DNA of 64,000 nucleotides from Leucocoprinus leucothites (GCA_013368445.1 JAACJO010000004.1:124001-188000); one strand, 5' to 3'; positions 21,901 through 35,568 are shown, numbered from the stretch's first letter. Translations and numbers: made by a program. The notes: generated from the letters alone by a model not told the origin.

Positions 21901-24900
21901 ACCCACTCTATCCTCCAGATGCCTATTACTGCCCGAACATTTCAGCCATGGCTATTTGAACAGGAACTGGCTTTAGCACCGTTCACATCTCTTCATCTCT
22001 AAGGGTGAGTGAGTGGCGGAACTTGGAGTTGAACGGGTTGAAAGGGCTTTAGAAAAGGTCAAGATAGAAATTGCAGTGCTGTGTCTAGGCATATACTAAG
22101 TAACTATCTTCACACAAGCTCCAACACGAGGCAAACAAGAATGCAGAGGTACTCAGGTGTTGGTGTTATGTGTTTAGATTTCGTGAATTCGGATAACCAC
22201 CTATCTAAAAAGAAATATCTGGCACGTTTGTGAATTAATATTACACCCTTTTCCCGGATATCCCCTAACCTCTAGGTAAGGGTTAGCGATCGATGCTAAG
22301 CCAACTCCCATTTACAGATTTCAAGTGACCACTCAATGCCCATAAGTGACTAAAGTTTGGAGGAACGTGTACCCATCCACTTCAGTCTTTTGCCGATAAG
22401 CGGCGGTCAACGCCCTAAAGGCACAAACAAGGATTCTATTAACCCCGAAATGGCCTTGTCTATTCATCACCTTCACGTAACATGCCAACGGTGCTGGAGC
22501 CAAACAGGCTTTTCCCGGCGCTGCTCGATGAAAAATGGCTCGGAGTGGTGGTAGAAGGCGACCAGAACTTTGGTGTGACAAAAACTGTCGCTTGAAGGGG
22601 CATGGCATCTCACACGACCGCCACATATAAGTTGTTGCACCCATAGACCACTCTCGTGGTTGACAATGTTCACAGAGCTAGAATCATAAATTTCCCAGAG
22701 TATTCAGACTCCCTGTGAATTTTCCAGAGCAGAAAAAATTCAAGCTGCCGGTCAAGACCATTATAATAAAAGGAAGGTAAGATTGCCAAGCTTTATTCTG
22801 GCATCGGCTGAGCATTATCTTTGAATTCTTTCTTCCTCCCTCCAAGTGAACGAAGTCGGTATCGTGGATTTTCCAATTATGTAATTGTATACAATGTCAT
22901 ATATTTAGAATCAACCCAGTTCACTGGCAATATGGTCCCTTGACTCGTACCACGGTGGGGCACATACGGGCCGCCACGACTCACGGCTACTTCCTTCATC
23001 ATCGCAACGATAACAATCATAGCGAGGGCGGCTCTGTCCTCGGCTAAACACTATTTAATTCATATGTCTTATTGGGGTACCTTTCTGGTCGAACAAGTGG
23101 CTTCTTAAATTCTTAGAGTCTCGTCGGCGTGGGGTCAGAACGTCATCACCTCGAGCCGCTCGAGGTCCTACTGCGCAGCAAGCGCGGCCGCCGGATGTAT
23201 TCTCGAACTATCTGATAAAGATTAAAATGGAGACGATCTATTCTGCCTTCCTCTGACATCCCTGCCCGACTTAATCATGATGGACTTGTTCATGTGCTTC
23301 GGGCTCGGATTTGGAGGGGATATTCATCATGATACTGTATCCACTGTCACAAATTCATCACACATCCTACATCATACCGGGTCAAGTTGATAAGTCCGAA
23401 GGTTATCGAGGACTCGATTCGAGAATGTTGAAAATGTACTCCACGATCTGTGATTCAATGTTTGTCAAACCTTTGTAGTTAACGCACAGACGGTAGAACA
23501 GGCATTCTCAATTTATAATGACCGAACCACAGGGCGATGGGACTGATTGAGGGAGAATGAACTGCGCTGTCACTTTTGGATTTTCTGGAATCTGTCCTTT
23601 CACGTGTTCGTTTAGTTTTGTGAAGTGTTCTCGAAGACTAGGAGAGCGCATCCATGAATAGAATCATGTTTCATTTGGCACTCTCCATACTAAAGGTTCG
23701 TCGGGGAAATATCAATGCCGCTGCCACTAGCTCGGACAAGCCAATACTTGAGGTATCGTCGGAGGCTGTCTCGGACTCTAATCTGGTGCATATTCGGTAG
23801 ATTACAGTCACATTAATCGGGCTTCCTTGCCTGTGATGTCTATGGTGTTCTGCAACGCTACACTGGAACTTAAGTTGGATAATCAGATAGTTGCAATGAC
23901 CGTATACCGCAGACATTACCATGCATATACAATCATCCACTAGAGCTTTACTTGGCACCCTTGGTGACGTGCGTACCGGAGTCATAAACGGAGTTCGAGG
24001 AGGGGAGCCAAGTGGGGCAAGAGATCAAGGTCTGGTTTGCCTGGCTCGCCGGGGCCGTAGCGCGGAATGTCCGGGAATGACCCACCCCAAGACGAAAACA
24101 AGATTTAGTTTAAACGCCCGTGAGAGAAGTGCGTCCTCGGCTGGACCTTTGTCTCTGTCGATAAGTTTTGATGCCGACGCCCACTATCTGGTTGCATGCA
24201 TAACTCGGGCCGGGTCGTGATGACCCATCATTTCATGATTGTTTCTCGGGAAATGGTGAGAGAAGACCTCCTTGTTTGGTTTGTTTCCGAAAAGATACAG
24301 ACACATGCATGCACATGGTTTGGTCTCAACTTCTGGTCGTTCTGAGTTCCTGAATGGAGCCACCAGCCCAATCACCAGCCGTGTTCTGTGCCGCAGTGTC
24401 AGCACAGGAACAACCTGACAGATGAGCAAGATTCAGTTTGGGTAGGTGAGATATGTGATAGTGACATCTGAGGTATGTAGGTGAGAAGGCCATCTTCGTT
24501 AAACGTGCCTTTCCTCGGCGGACCGTATCGTTGTCACATGAGCATCATTTCCTTGATCCACAACAAATATGATGCTGGCTTCACTGATTTGTTCCTTTCT
24601 CGCCGCCGAAATGCTCCGCAGAGAATCCATGTTAATCGATTCGAGAGGATCGGGAAGGCCCTGACGGGTAGTCCCATTGAGCAGTCCTTTCCGCCGAACC
24701 TCGTGACCAGATAGGACCAGATCCTTTCTTGGACAAGTTAGACTCGTGGAAAGTCTAAAGCTCTGAGTGTGCCTGAACCTACCTGAATATAGTCACCCAT
24801 CACAACATACGACTGTGATATCAATCTACTCTATCAGCGCTGGGAGAAATTGCCGCACTTTGGAGAAGCTCCATATCAGAGAGTTGTATCTTCGAGGTGA

Positions 24901-25431
24901 ATTGTTCGTCGTCATCAGCTCGGTTGCTCCCCAACGACGGTGGACTCGATCACTCATCAGGAGCACGAAAAGAATACTCGCGAGGGAGTAGGCTTTCTCT
25001 TTCCGCGGATTAAATTCCGCTGGACAGGATAGGAGTGAGCAAATAAAAGCGAGTTAGAATCTCACCACTGAAAATTGAGCCTCAGGGATATGCTTCCATG
25101 TGGTCGAATCTCATCTCGACGTCCCTTCACGGTGACCCGCGTTCCACAATAAGCAGCCAAGTGACTTTGAACGAGCGAACCAATTCCTTCGACCTCTTTG
25201 ACGCTCGTGAGCCGGACTACTGGCGCTCTTAGTTGCTTTGACTCCCTGTTCAATTAATGATCTCGAGTGGGCAAGCGCTGTGATGAGTGAGACATACGAG
25301 TGACGTGACTGATGTGACGGACAGTATTCAGACTGACTTTCAATTATGATTACGCCAAACAACTACACGACTAAGAAATATGCATATCGTTTCGAACCAT
25401 ATAAAATAAGAAGCTATGGTAAGGGGCGAGT
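18996..25431. other. Gene desert of about 6.4 kb
   Basis: No exon, RNA gene, terminal repeat or transposon protein is recognised on either strand. The longest frame, 20603-20929 plus (108 codons), resembles nothing known to me. The sequence is not obviously AT-rich. It may be decayed transposon sequence, but no repeat structure visible by eye supports that. Confidence 0.4.
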
Positions 25432-26327
25432 TCAGGCAATCATTTCCTTGAGTTCCCCTGTATCGACCATTTCTTGCACAATGTCCAGCCCGCCAACCAA
25501 TTCTCCGTTGATAATAAGCTGGGGAAATGTAGGCCAATCGTTGAGTTTCTTGAGCCCTATAAACGGAGACCTTCAACGAGAATCTAGAACATACTATTTG
25601 ATGCATACCTTGGCGGACGTCCTCATCAGTAAGGATATCGAAATGGGCAAAGTCGATTTTTTGTTCTTCCAAAATCCCTACAATCTTTCTCGAGAACCCA
25701 CATCTGGGAGTATCAGGGGAGCCCTTCATGAACAAGACCACTTTTCTCTGGTTCATTAGGCTCCACAAACGTTTCTCCAGCTCTTCTGGCGACTCTGCCT
25801 CAGCTTTGGGGGCTGTGGAGGGCAATTCTGCCGGTGCTTCTGCAGGCTTCTGGTTGGTGTGCGAAAGAGGTTGGTAAGAGGGACTTGAGGCATGTTTCGC
25901 TAAGAGTTGGGTCAGCCCAGCCGCGTCTGCGCCGGATATCCGCCCGAGGAGAACATGTCCCTGTTCTGCGTTGAGCAAGCTTGACGGCGAACGCTATGCG
26001 TCGACTAAACTAGGGTCTTAACGTACCCTAAGGAGGATGAAGCTCGGGACAGATTCTATGTCAAAACTCTGCGCTATTTCATCCTGTTCTTCGGCTTCGA
26101 CCTGACCCAATGTAAGATGGCTATGAATACTCTAATAGCCAACAGCGTACCTGGAGAAATAGGTATGCGGTGTATTTTTTCGACAGTTCTGTTACAACTT
26201 CGGTCATTTGTTTGCACGGCTCTGCCCATGGTGCCCAAAAGTAAATCAAGGAGATTCGGTTGAGATCCTGAGAAAGAAGGTCCTGGAAGTGAGTCGTATT
26301 GGACACATTATGCAGATTGGTGGTCAT
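25432..26327 (-). CDS. grx4: Monothiol glutaredoxin, Grx3/Grx4 type
   Basis: Exons 26327..26151, 26101..26027, 25993..25609 and 25556..25432 give 253 residues. Residues 1-118 form a thioredoxin-like domain with [11 protein letters not shown] (Cys38; only one Cys of the usual pair). An Ala/Pro/Glu linker (about 120-152) leads to the glutaredoxin domain with [17 protein letters not shown], the CGFS active-site Cys at 182, then [20 protein letters not shown] and a C-terminal GLDIVQEM helix. Such cytosolic/nuclear proteins bind a bridging [2Fe-2S] cluster with glutathione and BolA partners and signal iron status to transcription factors. The third exon's acceptor (GCATAG|CG at 25993) keeps the frame with [12 protein letters not shown]; it is the least certain splice. 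Confidence 0.93.
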
Positions 26328-28612
26328 TTCACAACGGCTGGTTGAACAAAATTGCTAGTTAGCAGTAGAGATGAGTGCATTATCCGATAACTCAGTGCTG
26401 ATGGCGTCATTCGGCAAACTCCGGGTCAATTAGTCAGCCAATCATTTTCTTTTCAAGTAGTGACCCAGTAAGTAATCCTTTCCAGGTCGTCGCTGATTTC
26501 TTTCTTCCGGTGCAGCCCTTCCTATGAATACTGAGAACGCTTAGCGTATTATAACTCTTCTCCCGCACTTTCACTTACAATGCATGGAAAACTTTCGCTT
26601 GTGGTCTACCACGAGAACTTCAGTTCCTGCCATTCAATTTCTGCTAATACCAGGTATACTGTCGTATTCATATGTTCAACATCACGAGATGGTGCACCGG
26701 GTGCAGTTAATCTCCTCCATTGAGCCTGGACTCTTCACGGGCCTGTAATAGCGTTCACAGAATTTGACTCTGATTTACCTAGAACATCTGTGTATTCATC
26801 AATATCTGTGTGCATTTCCACCATCCTCTAGTGCTCTTCCGCTGTCATTCAACACCCTCACTCTTACACAAACAATGCCCTCAACGGCGTGGTTCGCTAA
26901 GTACCCTATGGATCTTTGACACTAAGAGTCTCGATCTCAACCAGTACTCTGACCTCGTACATATTGGGTCTTAGATTCCTGGAGCCCTGCAAATGAAGGG
27001 ATTGTATTATGGGCCTTCGATAGTTCCGGTTGTCAACTTTGTGACAATATGCTTCTGATTAATCCTTCCTACTCTTTTGGCCTTCCACTTTCTTCTAGAC
27101 CAGCAAGTGGAACGTACTCCTGGTCGGCATGTTTTTATTTCACAAACTGAGGATGCCAAACTCGTTCTAGGTAATCTCTGGGTAATCGAGTTTTTCAATC
27201 ACAAGTGTATTTGGTGATATAGTTATCTGATATTCCAATTAGCTCAGGCATGACTGGGTGACTATACCCAGTGCAAGCGCCGAGGACGCCCCGTCCCAAA
27301 ACGTGGAATTCCCAAAAGGGATTGGTCTCACACAATGGTTGCAAGGGACATTCAGGGACAATCAGCCCATTTATTTATATTCGAAAGCTCACGTTACTCG
27401 CCCAGGCATTCGTTACCCTTGTCCCACCAAATGTGAATATAGTTATATCTCTCAGTCATAGACCAGCTTCTTGGTTGCAACACTCCCTGTAGAAAATCTT
27501 GACATAGGCCGCCCAAAATCTCATCAACCTGTGTTGGTGGCTAAGCAGTATCACTGGAGACAAACCATCTTCATTGAGGGCGTGCTCTATATACTTTCCT
27601 TTTTAGAAATTACATGCACTACGTACATTGGGGGGTGCCGGTAGTCGTTGTCTCCGTCAATCGGAAAGATCGAACCTGGCAAAGTAGCATGTAAATTCGG
27701 CTTGTGACGTGAAGACCAAACCGTGGAAACGGAGATCCACGTCAGATAACGTACTGATTCTCGGGTACAAATACCACGACTCTTGTGTCTGTCGGTAATT
27801 CACAGAATGGTGAACAAGGACTTCGGTGAAAATCCCATGTTCGTGTATGACTTTCCAATTGACAGAAAGTCAATACGCAAGGCACACAGCATGTAGAACC
27901 ATCTGGAGGTCTTTGCTAAAACTCGTCTGATGCTACACCTGTTTAACCCGTCCAATAATGGTACCCAGGGAGTCTTGAACCTGTAAAGTACCACCAGCTG
28001 GGGTTCCCTGAACATTGTATGGGAACCGGTCCATGGCTGACAAATAATCTTAGTCTTCTGGGCACTAGAAATTTACACTCTCGATCAAGTAATTCAAGGA
28101 ATGCCTTATTACGGGTCAGCGACCGTTCACGGCTTTCCGTCATCACAAGGACATCCATATCGGGTATTAACGAGGATCGGAGCAACGGCATACCAATTAG
28201 AGAATGTCGCTACTTCGAGGCAAACCTGAGCGGGTAGCATTGAGAAGGTTTCTATTCAGAATATTGGAAAGTTCGAGGCCGGTTGTGACCAGATGTTCGG
28301 ACAAGTAATCGCCTAGACACACATGGTGGAAACTGCCGTAAGTTACTTGTAATACCGATGAACCGAAGTCAATGTCAGAGTCTGTTCGTCAGCGACACCA
28401 ACGAGAAACATACGGAGTGCGGAGTGGGAGGCTCAGCATAATGGGGGATGTACACGAAGGAAACACAGGAGAAATCGCACCAAAGAAGCCATTGCTATCA
28501 TGAGCACCTCATGGCCCACGATGAAAATACAAATTGTGATCTGAGATACATTCCATGACAAGAGACCCCGGAATTGTCACACTGGATTTCTATAGAACCT
28601 TCACGATTGACA
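26328..28612. other. Intergenic between glutaredoxin and Ku70
   Basis: About 2.3 kb with no recognised gene, RNA or repeat. Frames at 27007-27198 and 27258-27461 carry no domain signal. Left end is the glutaredoxin promoter; right end the Ku70 3' side. Confidence 0.35.
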
Positions 28613-31524
28613 TTAATGGGAGTCGAGCCAGGCCGTAACCCGCTCAATCAAATCGGCCTTCTTGCCAGAAATGGGTTCACTCTTTGCTTTCAAAAAATCC
28701 TGTATAGCGTAAGTGAGAGGAAAGTCTGCGCCGTTGTCGGGCTACTACTCACCTTCAGCTGATCCACTCGTAGCTGATCGAAGTAAGTATCGAGTAGATA
28801 TAAATGTTTTTAGGTACCAACCTTGCCTAGGTTACCTGCTTCATATTTGCTTCGTATCTCTGCTTCGTCCACGGACGAGTCCTGAAAGTACGAGCAAGGT
28901 AAGGGTTACGTTGGGCCAAGTCTGTACAACGGACGAACCGCCTTGCGTTTGGAGCCCGTTATAGGGACGACTACATTTGCTGTGTCATCATTGAGTAATG
29001 CGAGTTTCCACTCCTTCATCAGGACCCCCGCGCGCTGAGAGGAGAATAGGTAAGGAGGCGTGTGCTGTAGATAAAATTGTACGGCACCCACCTTGTGAAT
29101 CATTCCAATATTAGGTTCTGTCAGATCCTCAAAGGAGTCGGGATCAAACTCCTCCCGGAATGCGCTGGCTTGCAGTTGCGCATTATGATAGGCAAGTGCT
29201 ATACATACGAGCAATCACAACAAATAAGAGGACGAACAACGCATGTGAGTGTGAGAGTGTGACTGATTACCAGGGTTTGGGTACGAATCAGGCGGATATG
29301 TTCCGTTTTTGACACTTAACTTATCGATCCAAGCACGGGCCGCATCCTTCAAATCATCGGATGCTTAGATGCAGCATGAATATGGGTTGTAAAGTGGATG
29401 TAGTGACAGCACATACCTCTGAAGGCTTCTTCAATCGGAGCGGCACGAATGTCGTCAGCGAAAGGAAGTGGGATCACATGGAGACCCGGTGGATCAACAA
29501 GATCATTCTCGTCAACTCGCTCTTCCTGCTGGAGGCATACGGTTGGGCTAAGTTTATAAATGGTGGAGAGTAATGACCTACCTGGGGAAGTAAAGCGCAG
29601 AATATTGGAGTGGCATTTCGCCGTGTGAGGGCCAGAGCCAAACCGATCTTTTTTTTTGTTGTCATGGACTTTAGCAGGGCACTGAAGGTTCTTTTGCTGC
29701 CAGAATAGGTCTTTCATTCGGGGGTAAGATACAGTATAGATGTGTTTTTCCCTTCATACCATTTCATCGGGGTAAATGAACTGGGAGTGTTTGATATTGT
29801 CCCCAAACTTGAGTTCGTCCCGGTCTTTAAAACCGAGAAGCCGGATTCCTAGCCGTGTGGAGGTTTTTTAGTCGAGGAAGACAACCACCGACTAACTGAG
29901 AAGCTTACCAGGTTCCAGGCCCAGGGTTCGGAACGACCGGACCTCTTCTGCGGTGTAAAATGGCTTCTGGATATGAGTGGCAGCTCCAGCACATAGTCAC
30001 GGTACCTTACCCGCTGATCAACTTGGGCAAGCTTGACGCCAAATCCCAGGCCACTCTCCTCTTCCTCTTCCTCATCCCCGGTCTTGCTGGCACCTTGTTC
30101 TACGCCGAAGACAAGCTTGGTCTTCTCAACGTCCGCTTGATGTTCCTAAAGAATCGTGTTAGTGACAAATTTTAGCTGACCAAGTCATCACGAACTTCAT
30201 CCACGTAGGCGGTACGTGAGGTCGCAACTTCCATACGGTCCCCCAGATCAACAAAATACTTGTAAGATCCTTTTTTCTGCTCAGTCACCAGACCGTACCT
30301 TGGCAACAAAACTCAGGGTCATTCAAAATTACCAGGTACAGGACTTACCCTTTGACACCAATCGAAAATCCTTCCCCCAATTGAAGGGGGACACTAAAAA
30401 GGGCTCGTTTAGGAACCTCATGGATTCGCATTTGGTCCAACAGGTCTTCTACTCGAGAAATCGAAATCGATTCGGGCAGAACAGAGCTTCCAGCCGATTC
30501 CTCATCCTCGTCAAGGTTGGTCGGCACGAGGATGCTCTATAGATCGAGTTTAATGCAAGATCGCTCGAGATTGACGACAACTTACGGAATAAAACCGGGA
30601 AACATCAAAAGGCTTATCATCCGTACTTATAAAAAAAGGTTCGACTGAAACACCAGTTTGAATGAGGTCCTATGGTCAATCGTCAAAACTGGTACCTATG
30701 GAACGGAACGATGGAACGAACATCCAACGTAGTTCTTGCCGAGGTGATCAATTGCTTGCTGCCCTGCCCAGGATGTGGGTTATCTTCATCAGTAATGAGG
30801 AAAATACGTTTGATTGCAGTCTTGGGAGCACTTTTCACATCTCAGTTGACTGAGCCACGAACAAAAAGCAGAACAAACCCATCACGCAGGACCCAATTGC
30901 AACTGGTGAATACGTCACCCATTGGCACTCGTTTTCCAGGCAGCGGTGGGAATGTGTCTCGTAGTTCATTTGGATTTTCACGCGCGGCTTCGGATCGCGT
31001 TCAGCAAATGGAAAGGGGGCAATGATTTGACCAACCATCAAGAATTTGAATTAGTTCCTGGACCTTGGGTGCGCTCAAAAGGGAAATGGGTTGGAAAACG
31101 AAGGTATTCCGCTTCAGCTCGGAGACTTCTCTGCGTCCGTTCTCCGATTTCCTTGTCTTGACATTATGGTGTTATTTTTTACGGGAGTTGAGTGCATTTG
31201 CGTAGAATCTCACTGTGTTGAAAAGCATGATGCCAATAGAGTCGTTAGGACCCACGACGATCTTTCGCTTTTGAATTTGCATTGCCGCTTCCAAAGCCGT
31301 AAACAAGTGACATGTCTTGACATCCTCATAGTTCGGGTCATCGCGCAGCTCAAGCATAGATTCAGAGCAGTCAATACAGAACAAAATCACGTCCCTCTTC
31401 CCTTCAAATAACTGAGTGTGGGTTAGCAAAACAGAAGATCAAAGAACGCATCACACACAGAATCATCCAGTAATTCTTCGTCCTCTTCATCGTCTATCTT
31501 GTTCCATTCGTCGTAGGGAGGCAT
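28613..31524 (-). CDS. KU70: Ku70, DNA end-binding subunit of non-homologous end joining
   Basis: Nineteen exons give 645 residues: 31524..31459, 31411..31214, 31156..31036, 30987..30879, 30830..30722, 30669..30586, 30536..30349, 30298..30196, 30145..30011, 29942..29909, 29848..29760, 29710..29582, 29525..29417, 29363..29271, 29198..29092, 29034..28939, 28881..28822, 28773..28753, 28699..28613. An acidic N-terminus precedes the vWA-like domain (RDVILFCIDCSESML, DSIGIMLFNTTRKSE, VPMGDVFTSCNWVLRDG). The Ku core has GYGLVTEQKKGSYKYFVDLG, VRSFRTLGLEPG, HSQFIYPDEM and KIGLALALTRRNATPIFCAL; the C-terminal SAP domain is LRVDQLKDFLKAKSEPISGK then ADLIERVTAWL. With Ku80 it encircles broken DNA ends in the nucleus and recruits ligase IV factors; it also acts at telomeres. 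Several introns end in purine-rich AAG/GAG acceptors, fixed here by frame and family match. Confidence 0.95.
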
Positions 31525-31700
31525 AACTGGCTTTCAGGTTGCTTAGGCCTGGATAGTCGCGGTATATGCGTGTCTTTGGAATCTAGCTGTGACAACGCGT
31601 GTGTTATGCCGCATACAGTCACATTAAGTCATCTAGTCACACCCGTTACAAGGGCTCCGCTCGATAATCCGAGTCTGATCTGTAGTCCGATTCATTCCAA
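31525..31700. promoter_or_regulatory. Bidirectional promoter region, Ku70 and PTPA
   Basis: Only 176 bases separate the divergent start codons, so both genes must share promoter sequence. No TATA box is evident; no specific factor site is called. Confidence 0.6.
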
Positions 31701-32977
31701 ATGGACGACCAATTACCTTCTCTACGTGAAATATCGCCCTTACAATTTCAAGATCTTGGTCCCTTACCTTCCCTGTTGATTAAAACAGATGAGGATGTAG
31801 AAAGATGGACACACACTCGCTCCTACTATGACTACGACTTGTTTCTACGACGACTCAACGAATCTGTTGTCGGACTCACCGAAGCATATACCCAAGACGA
31901 CACAAGCCCAGTAAGATATATGACTTCCCACTTGCTTAATTCACTAACTTTTTCCGTTCAGCCTGTTTCTGGAACCTTGTCACTCCTGCAAATCTTAGAG
32001 GACTGGATTGAAGAGATCCCACCCTTACGTAGTCCCCAGAGATTTGGAAACCTGGCTTTCCGAACTTGGGGTGCAAGATTAGAGGAGGTCAGAATTTTTG
32101 TTCTCCAACCATCGGCTGCCTGACTTCTTCCTTCAGCAAGCGGAACACTTACTTGAACAGCTTATAGGGCCATCCATGAAATCCCTTGTGCCATATATCA
32201 AGCCCTATTTCCTAACCTCTTTTGGCTCCTTCACCCGCATGGACTATGGGACTGGCCACGAAACGTCGTTTGTTCTGTTCCTGTTGTGTTTGACCCTTGT
32301 ACGGTTTTTTCAGCCGACTCCGGAAGTGGAACGTCAATTGGTTTTGAGCGTCTTTCTCCGTTATCTCCGCCTCTGTTGGAAGCTCCAAGACGTATACAAA
32401 CTAGAACCCGCAGGTAGTCATGGTGTTTGGGGCCTGGATGATTACTGCTTTCTCCCTTACATTTTCGGTAGCGGACAATTAAGAGGTAAGGCGCTCTTGC
32501 CTATCTCGGCACATCTCTCACCAACGACAAGCAGATCAAAACGACATTCCGCCGTCCGCAGTCCTGCATCCTCCGTTGCCCCCAACAAATCTCTACTTCT
32601 TGGCCATAATGCGCATCCACGATGTCAAGCGAGGCCCCTTTTTTGAACATTCTTCTCAGCTATATTCCATTGCCACAGGCGTACCTAATTGGACAAAGGT
32701 TAACTCTGGTCTTTTCAAGATGTATCGAGTACGTGAGCCTTTACAAACATCCGTTATTTCGGAAGTTCTTAATGTTGGTCAGGCTGAAGTTTTAGGAAAA
32801 CGTGTTGTCGTGCAACATATTCCTTTAGGCGGACTTTTGGAGTGGGAATCACTGGCTTCAGGTAGCGGGGTGGCTGGAAGCTCAGTAGCTTCATGGACCA
32901 GGCATCCGACTACCGTCGTGGGCGCTGTACCCATGGAATATCCCAGTCACTCGGCTCACCCTGGAGGTCCGACTTGA
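31701..32977 (+). CDS. PP2A activator PTPA (peptidyl-prolyl isomerase, RRD family)
   Basis: Exons 31701..31910, 31962..32087, 32137..32485, 32532..32728 and 32783..32977 give 358 residues. Family motifs: GNLAFRTWGARLEE, FGSFTRMDYGTGHE, GVWGLDDYCFLPYIFGSGQL, GPFFEHSSQLYSI, WTKVNSGLFKMYRAEVLGKR and VVVQHIPLGGLLEW. PTPA binds the PP2A catalytic subunit and, with ATP/Mg, promotes the active metal-bound enzyme; it is also described as a prolyl isomerase. Fungal members (yeast Rrd1/Rrd2) act in cytosol and nucleus, affecting TOR and stress signalling. The tail after LLEW (about 40 residues, Ser/Gly/Pro-rich) is non-conserved. Which of the two RRD paralogue groups it belongs to cannot be settled by eye. 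Confidence 0.94.
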
Positions 32978-35568
32978 CATGCTCCACTGACCTCAGCCAC
33001 TGAACGGCTGATATACCACACCTGTTATGGAATTCATCGCCGCTCCGGTAGATTATGTCCGCAGAACAGCCACGAGTTGCAACCCTAAGTGCCATAACGT
33101 GGGCGATGAATAGAAACTTGTCATTCGTGATGACTTCTTGTAAGTAAGTTGCGACTTCCAGGATACACCACTCCTGAAACCGGAGGGAGTACAGTACACA
33201 CGGATGTCAGATCATCATTTTTTGTGCACCTCGATCTCCTGCGGTCACTGCTTTTATTATAGGCACGCCCCATGGAATATGGGGTTATATATGATCCACT
33301 AACACCTACACATTCCTGGATTTCGAAATTTCCTCATGTGGCGTTTTACTTTGATGTGGAGGGCACAAGCGCCTGTCTTGAACGCTCTCTTCAACCATGC
33401 AATGCCAACATACGATATGCTTGAAGCCCCTTCTGTGATAATGCATTGTATAACCCTCATATGGCAAAACGTCAGCTCGTTATACAACAACAGATCCGAG
33501 ATTTACAGGTTGCCAGCCAACTGCACCCGGGCCAAAGTGTCGTAAAGCAAAGCTATGTAATTGACAAATGAACATTGATTGTGTTGGTAACAATGCTGTT
33601 GCGTGGAATTGTGACAAAACCTCGGATATCCATCGCCAAGGATGACTTGCGCGGGAATTGGGAACCAGCTCTGAAAGAGTAAGACTAGACGTTATCAACA
33701 GTCCCTCTTACGCTGTCACTCACTTGGCCCGCCGAGGTTCTAAACCCCTTTTGAGGCATAATGAAATCATGCTTTGTGATACGATTGCTCCTAGGCTTTG
33801 TACAGAAGATACTTGAAGTGGGGACAAATCCGTTGAAATGTTGAGATGCTTAGTCTTCCCAAGGAACTTCTCATTCTACGTATCTATATGATTTCTTGAA
33901 ATATGTCAGGGACAACATAAGTCAGAAGTGAGTCCGGTGCCCAAATAGGCAAGCCTGTGGTCTCCAAGGTTGCATATGGTTTGATGTCTTGATTCTGATG
34001 TTCTTGGGTTGCCTGAAGATTCGGAGCGGCCTTGAGATGCAGAAGCCCCGGGCGTCGGCCCTTTCTTATGTGGATTTGGCCATGTATTCAAAGAACTTCC
34101 TGAGCGCTCCAGTATAGAAGGAGGAGCTCGACACCTTGGTTGAAGAACTACTTCTGAGAAGCCCGTTGACCACCACTCATCAAACCGGAAACCGTGGCAC
34201 TGGAAAATCGTGTATAGCTACGTTTCACCTCTTAAATGGATTTGATCCCTTGCTCGAGGGAATTTCTGCGCCACTGGACTCGGTCTACATGAGCATCAAC
34301 TGATCGTTACTGAAATGTGTATATATATCATTGCCACCAGTCTGGTGGGAAAGAATAGCACATCATTCTACTACCAGGACAATTAAGACCTCTTAAAATT
34401 GACTCGTAACTGGCCGCTTGAGCACAACCCTCTTCTTGTGGACTCGAAGATTGTACGGCGGCCATAATTAACGTAGTTCATGGGCATTTACCCTCGGGTG
34501 AGGCAATGGATGCCTTCTCAGGCGATTCGAGTCTCGGCCCTCACATAATTATATGGGCGCAATTTCAAGTCGAACGGCCGCCAGCCCGATAACGTGATTC
34601 AGGCAGCTTACTTGAAGGAGGAGCAGTAGTGACCTCCTCATTTTATCGACTTTCCGTGGGCACAGGAGGTTTGAGAGTGGTAATTTTGTTGGCGTATGTT
34701 CGGACAATAATGATGATCAAACGAACCAGAAGCCGTTCGGTACCGATTGCGACATGAGCGGGCCGCGCAACAAAGGGCGTTGTCAAGTTGGGCGGCAAGT
34801 AGTGGATTGCTCCCACGACTACTCGTGACGTTCGAGGCCAGAAATCAATGCACGATCGAAGCTGTACTTCTCAGGAACAACACCAAACTGTCAAACGATC
34901 GAAGGCTCTACTATTTTGGGAAAGGAAGCCTCCACGTCACGGAGACACGGGTTCCAATAAACCAGACCGGTTGTTTGGGCCTTGAATGAACTGATCATGA
35001 TCCAGGAAGCAGCAGGGAGCACGGAAGGGGCACGGCTATTGTCAGACGGTCCGAAAAATACAGAGAAAATCATAATGCAAAGGTGGAGGCGCCAGCATGA
35101 ACAGTTGAGCCGAGCCGCCAGCGGGCCCCACGCGCAACAAAGTCTAACGGCCATAAAGGTTCACGAGGGGTCGTCATGGACATGGACGTCGACAAGGGTC
35201 GTAATGGCGGCCGCTGGTAGTCACCAGGGGAACTTGAAAAGGCAGGAGGTTCAAAACTGGGTTGATGGCCCCGTCTGTTTGCAGTTCCCCTTACGGCGCT
35301 ATCTCACAATTCTTGCCGAAGGGGCCCCGTAAGGGGTTTTCTAAATCAGGCACGCATTTACGCGTGGTGAATCCAGATTAGGGTGCAATTGGATTAACTG
35401 TATGTAAGCTTCGGAAACAAACCGAAAAACAAACCATTCCGCCTAAATCCTCCAACCATTCAAGTCACCTTCTTGACGTCAACCGATGCCGCTTTGAACC
35501 GCTTGCTACCCCGCCTCTCCTAAAATACTTAAGCAACTCCACTCCCTTGCAATTCCACTTTTGACACG
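32978..35568. other. Intergenic between PTPA and the APSES gene
   Basis: About 2.6 kb with no recognised gene. Adjacent frames at 34747-34989 and 34982-35332 (plus, GC-richer sequence) show no known domain; a decayed element or an orphan gene cannot be excluded. The last 150 bases are the APSES promoter. Confidence 0.35.

Noticed and set aside
34747..35332. Two overlapping frames suggesting a retroelement gag/pol fragment
   Set aside because: No zinc knuckle, protease or polymerase motif; overlap looks like chance in GC-richer DNA.
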